The notes under the pieces were generated by a model, which saw only the letters and a program-made list of their open reading frames with translations, did no database searches and had not been told where the DNA came from. DNA of 64,000 bases from Acidimicrobiales bacterium (lineage in GTDB: Bacteria > Actinomycetota > Acidimicrobiia > Acidimicrobiales > RAAP-2). The stretch is from the NCBI GenBank assembly GCA_017883135.1, contig JADGOE010000009.1:1-64000 (forward strand), read 5' to 3'. Positions 8,908 through 20,440 of the stretch are shown here, piece after piece (position 1 is the stretch's first letter; each line of letters opens with the position of its first letter). A program made the translations under genes and the position numbers.

Positions 8908-10458
8908 ATGGGCGATCTTGGGTTTTGGGCACTGGCGCATGAGGATCCGGAGCATCTCGCCCTGGTGGCGCCCGACGGCGTCGAGTACACCGCGGGCGAG
9001 TTGCTGGGGCGGGCCAACCAGGTCGTGCACGGCCTGCGCAACCTCAACCTGCAACCAGGCGACGTGGTGGCAACCCTCCTCCCCAACTGTGTCGAGATGT
9101 TCGAGCTGTATCTGGCCGCCCTGCAGGCCGGGTGGTACCTGGTGCCCATCAACCACCACCTGGTCGGTCCGGAGGTCGCCTACATCCTCCAGGACTCCGG
9201 GGCCAAGGTCTTCATCGCGGACGAGCGGTTCACCGACGTGGCCCTCGACGCAGCGGAGGAGGCAGAGCTGCCGTCCTCGGTGTGCTTCGCCGTCGGCGAG
9301 ATCATCGGCTTCGGCTCCTTCGCAACCATGCGCGACAACCAGCCCACCGCCGATCCGGAGGATCGCACCATCGGCGACGTCATGAACTACACCTCGGGCA
9401 CCACCGGCAACCCCAAGGGCGTGTTCCGGCCGCTGAGCGGGATCTCGCCGGAGCAGGCGGCCCTCGGCCAGTCGGGCATCCTCTTCCTGTTCGGGATCCA
9501 GCCCCAGGACGACAATGTCCACATCGTGGGCTCGCCGCTCTACCACACCGCGGTCATGCGCTTCTCGGGCGCCTCCACCCACCTGGGCCACACCGTGGTG
9601 CTGATGGACAAGTGGATCCCCGAGGAGATGCTCCAGCTCATCGAGAAGTACCAGGTGACCACCTCCCACATGGTGCCCACCCAGTTCCACCGGCTCCTCG
9701 CACTACCCGAGGACGTCCGCACCACCTACGACATGTCCTCGCTGCGGCACATGATCCACGCCGCCGCACCTTGCCCGGTCGACGTCAAGCACAAGATGAT
9801 CGAGTGGTGGGGCACGGCCATCGACGAGTACTACGCAGCCTCCGAGGGTGGAGGCACCCTGGTCACCGCCGAGGAGTGGTTGCTGAAGCCGGGCACCGTC
9901 GGGAAGGCATGGCCGATATCGGAGATCGCCATCTTCGACGACGAGGGCAACAAGGTCGAAGAGCCCAACGTCATCGGCACCGTCTACATGTCCATGCAGA
10001 CCGGCGATTTCTCGTACCACAAGGACGAGAAGAAGACGGCCAGCAACCGGATAGGCAAGTACTTCACGGTCGGTGATGTGGGCGTGATCGACGAAGACGG
10101 CTACTTGTTCCTCCGCGACCGCAAAATCGACATGATCATCTCCGGCGGAGCCAACATCTACCCCGCCGAGATCGAGAACGTCATACTCGGCTTCCCCAAG
10201 ATCGGTGACGTGGCCGTCTTCGGGATCCCGCACGACGACTGGGGCGAGGAGATCAAAGCGGTCATCGAGCCGGCCGAGGGCATCGAGCCTTCCCCCGAGC
10301 TGGCCGAGGAGATCCTCGCGTACTGCGCCACCCGGTTGGCCAGATTCAAGACCCCCAAGTCGATCGACTTCACCGACGCCATGCCCAGAGATCCGAACGG
10401 CAAGCTCTACAAGCGCAAGCTGCGCGATCCCTACTGGGAGGGCCGGTCCAAGATCTGA
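8908..10458 (+). CDS. Acyl-CoA synthetase (AMP-dependent ligase, FadD-like)
   Basis: 'MNYTSGTTGNPKGV', 'FLRDRKIDMIISGGANIYPAEIE', 'DPNGKLYKRKLRDPYW'. Confidence 0.92.
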   Translation: MGDLGFWALAHEDPEHLALVAPDGVEYTAGELLGRANQVVHGLRNLNLQPGDVVATLLPNCVEMFELYLAALQAGWYLVPINHHLVGPEVAYILQDSGAKVFIADERFTDVALDAAEEAELPSSVCFAVGEIIGFGSFATMRDNQPTADPEDRTIGDVMNYTSGTTGNPKGVFRPLSGISPEQAALGQSGILFLFGIQPQDDNVHIVGSPLYHTAVMRFSGASTHLGHTVVLMDKWIPEEMLQLIEKYQVTTSHMVPTQFHRLLALPEDVRTTYDMSSLRHMIHAAAPCPVDVKHKMIEWWGTAIDEYYAASEGGGTLVTAEEWLLKPGTVGKAWPISEIAIFDDEGNKVEEPNVIGTVYMSMQTGDFSYHKDEKKTASNRIGKYFTVGDVGVIDEDGYLFLRDRKIDMIISGGANIYPAEIENVILGFPKIGDVAVFGIPHDDWGEEIKAVIEPAEGIEPSPELAEEILAYCATRLARFKTPKSIDFTDAMPRDPNGKLYKRKLRDPYWEGRSKI

Positions 10459-10538
10459 CCGTCGCAGGCCGTGCTCGCCCTTCGGCCAAAGTGAGTACGA
10501 GGAAGGCGGGCGGATGTCGGACCCGACGGGCCCGCTGC

Positions 10539-11303
10539 TCAGGCCGAGGCCGGGCCAACCCTGTCGAGCGATCCCTGCACGTCTGATGCCGCTCCTACTC
10601 TGATCGCCTCTGCCCGGATGGCCTCGAGCATCACAGGATCGGCGCTCTCGGAGTTCCCCTCGGCGATGGCCAAGAACTGGGAGGGATTGACCTCGATGAA
10701 GAGCCCTTCCGCTTCGGCGGTCAGCAGGTCCCCGTGGTAGATGCCGGCCCAGGTCCGTACCTTCCGGCCACTGCGACCGAGGCAACGGGCTTCGATCCGG
10801 AGGTCGGTCCGCAAGGGTGTCGGCTTGCGGTAGCGAATGGTCAGAGTACCGGTCATGCCCGGATTGCCGGCCACCATGTTGGCCGCCCCCAGCACTTCGT
10901 CGAACGTTGCTGCGATGACTCCCCCGTGCACGCAGGTGGGAGGGCCCTCATATGCGTAGTCGAAGTTGGCCTCAGCCCGGATCTCCCGATATCCGCCGTC
11001 GACCCCATCGACCACGTGGATCCGAACCGGTGGCGAGATGGGATTGGCAATGCCCATGACCGGGCTGGTCGGGAAGAACTCCTGGGCCTCGTCGGAGATG
11101 TCAGGCTGGCGCCGGGGGCGCTTCCCCGGCCCGGCCTGCTCGGCCAGGTGCTCGCCGATGCCCTCGATGGCCACCGCGGCCTCGAGCACCACCTCGTCGT
11201 CGAGCTCGGCCGCCACCGTCATGGTGATGATCGGGCGGAGGGCGGCAGCCAGCCGACGACGCGGATCCGTTCCGACCGGGTCGGAGTCGTGGCCTTCGCT
11301 CAC
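10539..11303 (-). CDS. PaaI/hotdog-fold thioesterase
   Basis: 'CVHGGVIAATFDEVLGAAN', 'LTIRYRKPTPLRTDLRIEAR'. Confidence 0.8.
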   Translation of the reverse strand: MSEGHDSDPVGTDPRRRLAAALRPIITMTVAAELDDEVVLEAAVAIEGIGEHLAEQAGPGKRPRRQPDISDEAQEFFPTSPVMGIANPISPPVRIHVVDGVDGGYREIRAEANFDYAYEGPPTCVHGGVIAATFDEVLGAANMVAGNPGMTGTLTIRYRKPTPLRTDLRIEARCLGRSGRKVRTWAGIYHGDLLTAEAEGLFIEVNPSQFLAIAEGNSESADPVMLEAIRAEAIRVGAASDVQGSLDRVGPASA

Positions 11304-12094
11304 CGGCGTCGGAAGTTGGCAGGGCGCTTTTCGGCGAAGGCCTTCTGGCCCTCCTTGGCGTCCTCGGTGGCAAAGATCGGCCAACCCAATTCGAGCTCGA
11401 TCTTGAGGGCCTCCTCTTCGGGAATGCCCTCGGTCGCCTTCACCGAGGCCTTAATCGCCTCCACGGCGAGCGGGCCGTTGGCCCCGATCACTTCGGCGAT
11501 CTCCAAGGCCGCCTCGAGCGCGGTCCCGTCTGGCACTACCCGGCCGATCAGTCCGATCTCCTTGGCTTCCTGAGCCGACACCTCCCGGGCTGTCAGCAAC
11601 AGGTCCATTGCCACGGTGAAGGGGATCTGGCGCCGGAGACGCACCGTGGAGCCGCCCAACGGGAAGAGGCCGCGCCGAGCTTCGAAGACGCCGAACTTGG
11701 CACCCTCGCCGGCTACCCGGATGTCGGTGGCCTGGAGGACTTCCGTGCCCCCGGCCACCGCCCAACCCTCCACCGCGGCGATCAGCGGCTTCTTCAACGA
11801 GTAGTGGCGGAGCAGTGCCTTCCAGTGGAGATCGGGGTCGTCGGCCATCCGCTGCTGGACGGACTCCATGCCGGGCCCCGACATCGACTTGAGGTCCATG
11901 CCGGCGCAGAACGTCCCGCCGGCGCCGGTGAGAATGGCGCACCGGATGTCGTCGTTGGAGTCGATCTCCACCCAGGCGTCAGCCATGCCCACCAGCATGG
12001 GCCCCGAGAGCGCGTTCTTCGCCTCGGGGCGGTTCATGGTCACGACCGCGGTCGCGCCGAAGCGCTCATAGGTCAGGTGCTCGGTGCCGGTCAC
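11300..12094 (-). CDS. Enoyl-CoA hydratase/isomerase (crotonase)
   Basis: 'VVTMNRPEAKNALSGPM', 'ILTGAGGTFCAGMDLKSM'. Confidence 0.9.
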   Translation of the reverse strand: MTGTEHLTYERFGATAVVTMNRPEAKNALSGPMLVGMADAWVEIDSNDDIRCAILTGAGGTFCAGMDLKSMSGPGMESVQQRMADDPDLHWKALLRHYSLKKPLIAAVEGWAVAGGTEVLQATDIRVAGEGAKFGVFEARRGLFPLGGSTVRLRRQIPFTVAMDLLLTAREVSAQEAKEIGLIGRVVPDGTALEAALEIAEVIGANGPLAVEAIKASVKATEGIPEEEALKIELELGWPIFATEDAKEGQKAFAEKRPANFRRR

Positions 12095-12203
12095 AGTGCT
12101 CCTTCCTTCGGGGCGGACGGTAGTCGTCCAGTCCCCCTCGTGCGACATCGCGCCGCGGATCGTTCGTCCGGCGTGCCCACCGATGGTCGGTGGCGCCATG
12201 AAT

Positions 12204-12217
12204 TAGAACGCATTCTA
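12204..12217. promoter_or_regulatory. KstR-like operator (one mismatch)
   Basis: TAGAACGCATTCTA upstream of the crotonase gene. Confidence 0.5.
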
Positions 12218-12264
12218 CTTTCTGGCGGGACCGGGGGCGACGTCGAGGACCATGCTCGCCCTTG

Positions 12265-14001
12265 CTACCCGCCCCGGGGCGAGGCGACGAAGGCGGCCTC
12301 GGCCATCCCCACCACCGGTCGATCGAGGACGAGCCCGCCGGTGGATCCCTCGAATGCGGCGTCGCCGAAGGCGAAGATGCCGCCGTCGGCAGCCACCAGC
12401 CAATAGCCCATTCCGTCAGGCGTGGCGACGATACCCACGACGGGTTGTGCGAGGTGCAGTGTTCCGGTCGATCCGTAGAAGCCGGCAGCACCGTAGGTGA
12501 AGACGCCGCCGTCGGAGGCCACCAGCCAGTACCCGGGCCGGGGCGGCGGAGGTGACGGCGGTGCGGGGAGCCCGGCCGTGCCGGCGAAGGCATGGATCCG
12601 GCCGGAGGAGGGGGCGAGGACGAGCCCATCGGCTGCAGAGGGCGAGGGGAACGAGGACGACGAGGATCCGATGGCGAACTGCTGCACCGCCTGGCCACTC
12701 GATGTGTCGAGGGCGTAGAGGTTGCCGTTGCCGATCGACCACACCAGACCGCCGGCCACGATGGGGGAACCGCGGGCGCCGCTCGACGACGTCCACTGGC
12801 TGGTGGGCGGACCTGCGGAGGGTGTCACCGCCCGGATGCCGCCGCTGCACGGCACGAAGAGCGTGCCGTTGAGGTCGGCGGAACCGCCGTCGGCGAAGCA
12901 GAACGGGTCGGTGAGAGCCACCTGACCCCCGATCCCTCCCAGGTGGGACTGGTTCAGGACATAACCGATGGTCGACTTGCCCACCTCGAACACCAAGCCG
13001 TTGGGCAGCAAGGCCGGCGTGGTCGACCCGAGGTCGGCGTCCCCTGCGTTGTCCAAGTACCAGTGCTGAGGAGCGAACGAGACGAGCAGCTGCATGGTCG
13101 GGCTCAGCTTCAGCACGCTGTCACTCTGGTCGTAGGGGTCCGATGCCTGTGTGTGGGCGCTGTTGCCCGTAGCCACCCAGACGTTGCCCTGGGCGTCGAC
13201 CGATGGGGCGGCACCTCCCATCCACACTGCGCCCTGGCTGTCGCCGGGCAGTGAGGCAACCGTGTAGGTCGACGGCGCAGACCCATCCTCGGGGGCCGAC
13301 ACCACCAGCCCGTGGTAGGGACCGCAGTCACCGGAGTTGCCACCGAACCCGGCAATCACCCGACCGTCGGTGAGGGCCAACGACGCCCGCTGCAACTGGT
13401 AGGCCGGGTTGGTGCCCGGTGGATCGATCACCTCGTCGAGCAGCACGGTGCCGGTGTAGAGGTCGAGGCCGAACAGTCGATGGGCTGCGTAGCCGGGGCT
13501 CGGAGCAGCCACCGCGGCCACTACGAAAATCTCCGAACGGGCAGTGTCGACGACCGGCGTCGAAGTGATCCCGACGGTCGGGCGGATGTTTCCGCACAAA
13601 CCGGGTACCGTCGACGGGTCGAGAGCGGTCCCGACATGCGTCGCCCACAAGACCGCTCCGGTATCGGCCGCCAAGGCATAGACGGTGTCGTTCTCCGTAG
13701 CCGCAAAGACCCGGCCGGTGGCAACCAGGGGTTGACCGTATAGCTGCCCGTCGAGCGTCGGCGAGTCCCATGCCGGAGCGGCGGGGGAGAACGAGCTACC
13801 CGAGGCGTCGACCCCGCTGCGCAGAGAGTTCTGATCGAACGTAGACCACTCCGAATCGGTGACCACGGCGGGCCGCGACCCGGCGGCCGATGCGGTCACG
13901 GGCACCGCCATGACCCCCAATGCCGCCACCGCCGCCACCGAGACGAGCGACACCGAAGCGGCCACCACGGCACTCCATCGGGCCGCGGGGAACGAGGACA
14001 T
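12265..14001 (-). CDS. Secreted PQQ-like beta-propeller protein with C-terminal GYWLVA repeats
   Basis: Signal peptide; propeller-like repeats; C-terminal 'GYWLVASDGGVFTYGAAGFYGSTG...GYWLVAADGGIFAFGDAAFEGSTGG'. Confidence 0.75.
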   Translation of the reverse strand: MSSFPAARWSAVVAASVSLVSVAAVAALGVMAVPVTASAAGSRPAVVTDSEWSTFDQNSLRSGVDASGSSFSPAAPAWDSPTLDGQLYGQPLVATGRVFAATENDTVYALAADTGAVLWATHVGTALDPSTVPGLCGNIRPTVGITSTPVVDTARSEIFVVAAVAAPSPGYAAHRLFGLDLYTGTVLLDEVIDPPGTNPAYQLQRASLALTDGRVIAGFGGNSGDCGPYHGLVVSAPEDGSAPSTYTVASLPGDSQGAVWMGGAAPSVDAQGNVWVATGNSAHTQASDPYDQSDSVLKLSPTMQLLVSFAPQHWYLDNAGDADLGSTTPALLPNGLVFEVGKSTIGYVLNQSHLGGIGGQVALTDPFCFADGGSADLNGTLFVPCSGGIRAVTPSAGPPTSQWTSSSGARGSPIVAGGLVWSIGNGNLYALDTSSGQAVQQFAIGSSSSSFPSPSAADGLVLAPSSGRIHAFAGTAGLPAPPSPPPPRPGYWLVASDGGVFTYGAAGFYGSTGTLHLAQPVVGIVATPDGMGYWLVAADGGIFAFGDAAFEGSTGGLVLDRPVVGMAEAAFVASPRGG

Positions 14002-14080
14002 CCCCCACTTCTACCCGACCGGGTGCTCCCCATGCCACGCTGACAACTGCCGCGTGTTCAAGATTGCTCCGAACGCTCGA

Positions 14081-15352
<1,272 letters not shown>

Positions 15353-15501
15353 GTGGGCGGTCTCCACCCCCCGGGGGCGCGCCCGTTAGGCCTCGCCCCC
15401 CCGGGGGGGGTCACGGCTAACCGGGGGGCCGCCACATCGCCCCACGGCCACCGGCCGCCTGTCGACGCCACGGTCGACGCCACGGTCACCGAAGCTGCAC
15501 A

Positions 15502-16752
15502 ATGGGTCAAATGGGTCAGCCCCGCACCAGCTCCAGAGACCTCACCGTCATCGCCGTGCCCTTCTACTTCGGGAGCATGGCGGTCGAGTACCTCTGGCTG
15601 CGCCATCGGGCCGCCGAACGGGGACCTACCGCCGGCGACTACGAGCGACGCGACACGTTGGCCAGCTTGGCCATGGGCATCGGCAGCCTGGCGGCGCCGC
15701 TGGTCGTCCCCCGGCTGCTGCGCCCATTCACCGCGGGCCGGGGTCGATTCGCAAAGGCATTCCTCGCCACGGCCCTCGGGGCGGCCGTCGTGACCACGGC
15801 AGCCGACTTCGTTGCTCGTCGGGCCGGCAGCCTCGACAACACCATCGGTCCGGCTGCCGACGATCTGCTGCGTCCCCGTGGAATCGATGACCAATCCCTC
15901 CCGATCGCCGTTCCCCATCTGCAACAGGCACCCTCCGGATGGGACCGTCGGACCGGGTGGGCCGGTCCAACCGCCTCGATCGGCGGGGTGGTGTCCGTCG
16001 TCATGGGAGGAGTGGCCGTCGCCACCACCTGGTCCTCGCGCACCACACCTGAGCGGCTGTGGCGACACCGGTTCCTCCCCGCGCTGGGCACTGGCCCGCT
16101 GGCACTGGCCCTCGCCATCGTGGGATGGGACTTCATCTACTACTGGAACCACCGGTTCATGCACGAGGCTCGGTACATGTGGGCCGTACACGTGGTCCAC
16201 CACTCGAGTGAGCGCTACAACCTGTCGACCGCCCTGCGCCAGCCGGTCGCCGATGCTCTCGGGACGTCGCTTCCGTATGGTGCCCTGTGCCTGCTCGGGA
16301 TCTCACCCCAGCTGATCACCACCGCCCGCGGCGTGAACCTGCTCTACCAGTTCTGGATCCACACCGAGACCATCGACCGGCTGGGCCCCCCTGAAGAGGT
16401 CCTCAACAGCCCTTCCCACCACCGCGTGCACCACGGTTCCAACTCGAAGTACCTCGATCGCAACCACGGCGGCATCCTGATCGTATGGGATCGCCTCTTC
16501 GGCACGTTCGAGCGCGAGGAGCAACCGGTCGTCTACGGACTCACCAAGAACATCGACATGTTCAACCTTGGTCGTATCGCCACCCACGAGTACGCGGACA
16601 TACTCCACGACGTGTCGCAGTCGACCGGCTGGGGTGAGCGCCTCTCTTATGTGGTCCGAGGTCCCGATTGGGCCGCTCGCCATCGCGCCGAGGTGGCCGA
16701 GGGAAGCGAACGAAGATCTCCGGCCTGCTCTTCCAGGGAGGGAGAGGCCTGA
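15502..16752 (+). CDS. Sterol desaturase/fatty acid hydroxylase family protein
   Basis: His clusters 'WNHRFMHE', 'HVVHHSSE', 'HHRVHHGSN'. Confidence 0.9.
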   Translation: MGQMGQPRTSSRDLTVIAVPFYFGSMAVEYLWLRHRAAERGPTAGDYERRDTLASLAMGIGSLAAPLVVPRLLRPFTAGRGRFAKAFLATALGAAVVTTAADFVARRAGSLDNTIGPAADDLLRPRGIDDQSLPIAVPHLQQAPSGWDRRTGWAGPTASIGGVVSVVMGGVAVATTWSSRTTPERLWRHRFLPALGTGPLALALAIVGWDFIYYWNHRFMHEARYMWAVHVVHHSSERYNLSTALRQPVADALGTSLPYGALCLLGISPQLITTARGVNLLYQFWIHTETIDRLGPPEEVLNSPSHHRVHHGSNSKYLDRNHGGILIVWDRLFGTFEREEQPVVYGLTKNIDMFNLGRIATHEYADILHDVSQSTGWGERLSYVVRGPDWAARHRAEVAEGSERRSPACSSREGEA

Positions 16753-16845
16753 TCGGTCAGGCTCGCGGTCCCAACTCGGGACTCGCGACAATGTTGGCGC
16801 TCTGCTGACCTTCGGCCCTACTCCACACCACCGCCCTGCTGCACG

Positions 16846-19230
16846 ATGAGACTCGTGACCACCAGCTTGCGGACCGGGTCGACGCCTCGGCTCTCGCGCC
16901 TTGGGTCCCTCGTGCTGCTCGTGGTGAGCACTTCCGGTCTGACTGCCGGCGGCATCCTCCACTGGATCGGGATGGGCAGCGCGGGGAACGCGGCATGGAT
17001 AGCTGCCACCGGCTGCGGAATCCTCTACTCCCTCTACGCAATGATCGCGAGCCTGTTGGAAGGCCGGCTCGGCGTCGACGTCATCGCACTCCTGGCGCTC
17101 GCCGGCGCTGTAGCGGTCGGCGAGTATCTCGCAGGGGCAGTCATCAGCGTGATGCTTGCGAGCGGCCGGTCTCTCGAAGCGTGGGCCGCCGGCCAGGCAA
17201 GGCGTGATCTGCAAGCGCTGTTGGAGCGAGCTCCGAAATCGGCCCGTCGCTACAAGGACGGGTTCCTCGCTGACATCGAGCTCGACAGGGTTCTCCCCGG
17301 CGACCTATTGATGGTGGCGTCGGGAGAGTTGGTACCCGTCGACGGAACGGTTGCATCGCCGTCGGCGGCCCTGGACGAGTCGGCTCTGACCGGTGAGGCG
17401 CTTCCCGTCGAACGTGCAAGAGGGGAGCCGGTTCGAAGCGGTGTCGTCAATGCAGGAGGTCCCTTCGATCTCCGGGCCACCACCTGTGCCGCCAACAGCA
17501 CGTACGCGGGGATCATCCGCCTCGTCTCAGAAGCCGAGGCATCCCAGGCACCCTTCGTCCGTCTCGCCGATCGCTACGCACTCGGGTTCCTCCTGGTGAC
17601 CCTGGTCACGGCCGGCATCGCCTGGGCAATCGGTGGACCAAGTCGCACCGTGGCAGTGCTTGTCGTTGCTACTCCCTGTCCCTTGATCCTCGCCGCTCCT
17701 GTCGCCCTCGTGTCTGGCCTTTCTCGCGCCGCTCGCCGCGGCATCGTCATCAAGGGAGGGGCAGTCCTCGAACGTCTGGCCAAGTGCACGACCCTCCTCA
17801 TCGACAAGACCGGAACCATGACGCTAGGGCACCCGACCCTGGTGGAGGTCGTCCCAGCCGGACCGGTGGCAGCCGAGCACCTTCTCCGCATGGCCGCCTC
17901 GTTGGACCAGGTGTCTCCCCATGTCCTGGCGACCGCAGTCGTCCAGGCGGCACTGGCACGGCACTGTGAACTGGTATTGCCAGAAGAGGTTCACGAGGTC
18001 GCCGGGCATGGCATCCGGGGATGGGTTGCGGGTCACCAGGTGGCACTCGGCAAGGCAGCATGGTCCGGAGTGGTCGGCACTCCATCGTGGGCACGATCGG
18101 CGCGCCGCAAGGCTCGTCTGGACGGAGCGCTCACCGTGTTCGTGGCCATCGACGAGGCGCCGGTCGGCATCTTGGTCTTCGACGATCCCTTGCGGCCCGA
18201 TGCGGCCCGGACCATTCGTTCACTGCGGACAGGAGGTGTCGACCGAATCGTGATGGTCACCGGTGACCGAGCCGAAGTTGCCGACACCGTCGGGGCGGTC
18301 ATCGGAGTCGACGAGGTCTTGGCAGAGCGGACCCCCTCCGAGAAGCTCGACATCGTGCGACTCGAGACCCGGCGAGCACCGACCATCATGGTCGGTGACG
18401 GAGTCAACGATGCCCCTGCCCTCGCATTGGCCGATGTGGGGGTGGCCATGGGCGCACGTGGAGCGACGGCGGCCTCGGAGGCCGCCGACATCGTCCTCAC
18501 CGTCGACCGTCTCGCTCGTCTGGGTGAGGCGATGAGACTTGCACGGCGCACAAGGCAAATAGCCATGCAGAGCATCGTCGCCGGCATGGCGATGTCGCTC
18601 GCGGCAATGGCCGTTGCCACGGTCGGGCTGCTCCCTGCAGTCTGGGGTGCCATTCTCCAAGAGGTGATCGATGTCACCGTCATCTTCAATGCCCTGCGGG
18701 CCCTTGGAGGTGGGAGCACGGAGATGCACCTCGACGAGGCGGACACTGCGTTGACCAGGCGATTTCAAGAGGAACACCTGTCCATCCGCTCAGATATCGA
18801 TCAACTTCGGGAGATCGCAGATGCCCTCGGCACCGTTGACCCGCCCGTCGCCCTCGCCCAAGTTCGCCAGGCGCACCGGATGCTCATTTCCGAAGTCCAG
18901 CCCCACGAGGAGGCCGAGGAGCAGATCCTCTACCCCGCGCTCGGTCGAATTCTGGGCGGGAGTGATCCCATGGGAACAATGAGCCGTGCTCACATCGAAA
19001 TCGCCCACCAGATCAGACGGCTTGGCCAGCTCATCGACGACATCGGACCAGACGGATACGACGAGATGGACCTCACCGAGTTGCGGAGCATGCTCTATGG
19101 GCTGCACGCCATCTTGAAGCTGCACACTGCCCAAGAGGACGAGAGCTATCTATCGCTCGCCGATGCGGACCGACCATCGGAAACGGCTGCGAGTACACGG
19201 CGCCGACCTTGCGGTCCATCGACCGCATGA
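16846..19230 (+). CDS. P1B-type metal ATPase with C-terminal hemerythrin-like domain (P1B-5-like)
   Basis: 'VVATPCPLILAAPVAL', 'DKTGTMTLGHP', 'MVGDGVNDAPAL'; C-terminal 'EEHLSIRSD...HEEAEEQILYPAL...HIEIAHQI...HAILKLHTAQEDESYL'. Confidence 0.9.
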   Translation: MRLVTTSLRTGSTPRLSRLGSLVLLVVSTSGLTAGGILHWIGMGSAGNAAWIAATGCGILYSLYAMIASLLEGRLGVDVIALLALAGAVAVGEYLAGAVISVMLASGRSLEAWAAGQARRDLQALLERAPKSARRYKDGFLADIELDRVLPGDLLMVASGELVPVDGTVASPSAALDESALTGEALPVERARGEPVRSGVVNAGGPFDLRATTCAANSTYAGIIRLVSEAEASQAPFVRLADRYALGFLLVTLVTAGIAWAIGGPSRTVAVLVVATPCPLILAAPVALVSGLSRAARRGIVIKGGAVLERLAKCTTLLIDKTGTMTLGHPTLVEVVPAGPVAAEHLLRMAASLDQVSPHVLATAVVQAALARHCELVLPEEVHEVAGHGIRGWVAGHQVALGKAAWSGVVGTPSWARSARRKARLDGALTVFVAIDEAPVGILVFDDPLRPDAARTIRSLRTGGVDRIVMVTGDRAEVADTVGAVIGVDEVLAERTPSEKLDIVRLETRRAPTIMVGDGVNDAPALALADVGVAMGARGATAASEAADIVLTVDRLARLGEAMRLARRTRQIAMQSIVAGMAMSLAAMAVATVGLLPAVWGAILQEVIDVTVIFNALRALGGGSTEMHLDEADTALTRRFQEEHLSIRSDIDQLREIADALGTVDPPVALAQVRQAHRMLISEVQPHEEAEEQILYPALGRILGGSDPMGTMSRAHIEIAHQIRRLGQLIDDIGPDGYDEMDLTELRSMLYGLHAILKLHTAQEDESYLSLADADRPSETAASTRRRPCGPSTA

Positions 19231-19547
19231 CCTCGCGCTCGAGAGCGACAGTTGGAGGTCCGGAAGTGCGGCAACAACTGTCGGCGACAGTATCCATTGC
19301 TCGCACTGCGACAGTTCCGGGGTGGCCGGTCGGGCCCGTCCCAGACTTCACAGAGTGTCGTCGACGGGGACCGTGAGCCCGAACTTGCGCGGAAGCGGGC
19401 CACTTCCAGGTCGTGTCCGGAGCACCCTGAAGGCGCCCTTCCCCCCATTTGATCGGACAGCGGGACCTTCGCCCCTACCTCGACGAAGCAAATGGGACCA
19501 CGCTGGTGGCAGGACGAGTCATCGGCCACGGACGCATCGGAGGCCCT

Positions 19548-20000
19548 GTGACGCTGATAGAAGGTGAAGTCTTGATCGGTCGCCCGCCCGAAGTTGTATT
19601 CGACTTCGTGGCCGACGAGCGAAACGAGCCGAAATACAATCCGCGCATGATCCGCTCGGAGATGATCACAGCTGGAGCGATCGGACGTGGGACGCGATTT
19701 CGGGTGGCGACCAAACCACTGGGCCACCCCATGGAGATGACCGTCGAATTCACCTGTTTCGAACGACCATCGCGACTGGTGTCGGTCACCGAGATGAAGG
19801 CCGCGCACATCCTTGGATCGCTGACTTTCGAGCCCCATGAGAGTGGGACTCGGATGCGGTGGTCGTGGGACATCGAGCCGCGCGGGGGCTTCAAGCTGCT
19901 GGCCCCGATCGTTGCTCGCATCGGTGAGCGCCAAGAAGCGGCCATCTGGGCGAGCCTCAAACGGTATCTGGAGACGTCCGAGGCACCCGAGACGGCGTAG
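19548..20000 (+). CDS. SRPBCC family protein
   Basis: 'VLIGRPPEVVFDFVADERNEPKYNPRM...'. Confidence 0.75.
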   Translation: MTLIEGEVLIGRPPEVVFDFVADERNEPKYNPRMIRSEMITAGAIGRGTRFRVATKPLGHPMEMTVEFTCFERPSRLVSVTEMKAAHILGSLTFEPHESGTRMRWSWDIEPRGGFKLLAPIVARIGERQEAAIWASLKRYLETSEAPETA

Positions 20001-20062
20001 GGAATGCAGTCGCCCCCGTCTGTGAACCTCATTTCCTCGAACTTCGATCAGGAGACCACGGC

Positions 20063-20440
20063 ATGACCGTTTCCGCTCCGGGAGTGGGTCATTCTGAGAG
20101 AGCCCACCGAGGAGGTCCCACCTGTGCTCAACCGGATGGGAGTGGATTCCTATGCCATTCGGCCCTGGAGCAGGATCCCGAACCGTGGCGAAACGGAACC
20201 CTGGACCATCATGCGGGCAGGAGTGGACGATGGAGGGATCTGTCACCCTTTCGACAGAAGTCCCTCGGTGCGGCCTCCTTCATCCAGCTGACACTTGCGG
20301 TGGCCGCTTGGGCGGACCTGAACCACCGAGCCTCTTGTCAGGTGCGGGGCCCCAAGTGGTGCTGGGCGTTCGCCATCGCCGTCAACTTCGTCGGCCCGAT
20401 CACCTACTTCTTCTGGGGAATACGGCGACCTTACCGGTGA
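20063..20440 (+). CDS. Small protein with PLDc_N-like C-terminus
   Basis: C-terminal 'WADLNHRASCQVRGPKWCWAFAIAVNFVGPITYFFWGIRRPYR'. Confidence 0.5.
   Translation: MTVSAPGVGHSERAHRGGPTCAQPDGSGFLCHSALEQDPEPWRNGTLDHHAGRSGRWRDLSPFRQKSLGAASFIQLTLAVAAWADLNHRASCQVRGPKWCWAFAIAVNFVGPITYFFWGIRRPYR

Noticed and set aside
15396-15410. CCCCCCCGGGGGGGG palindromic run
   Set aside because: Low-complexity G/C run in an intergenic region; no additional structure supports a function
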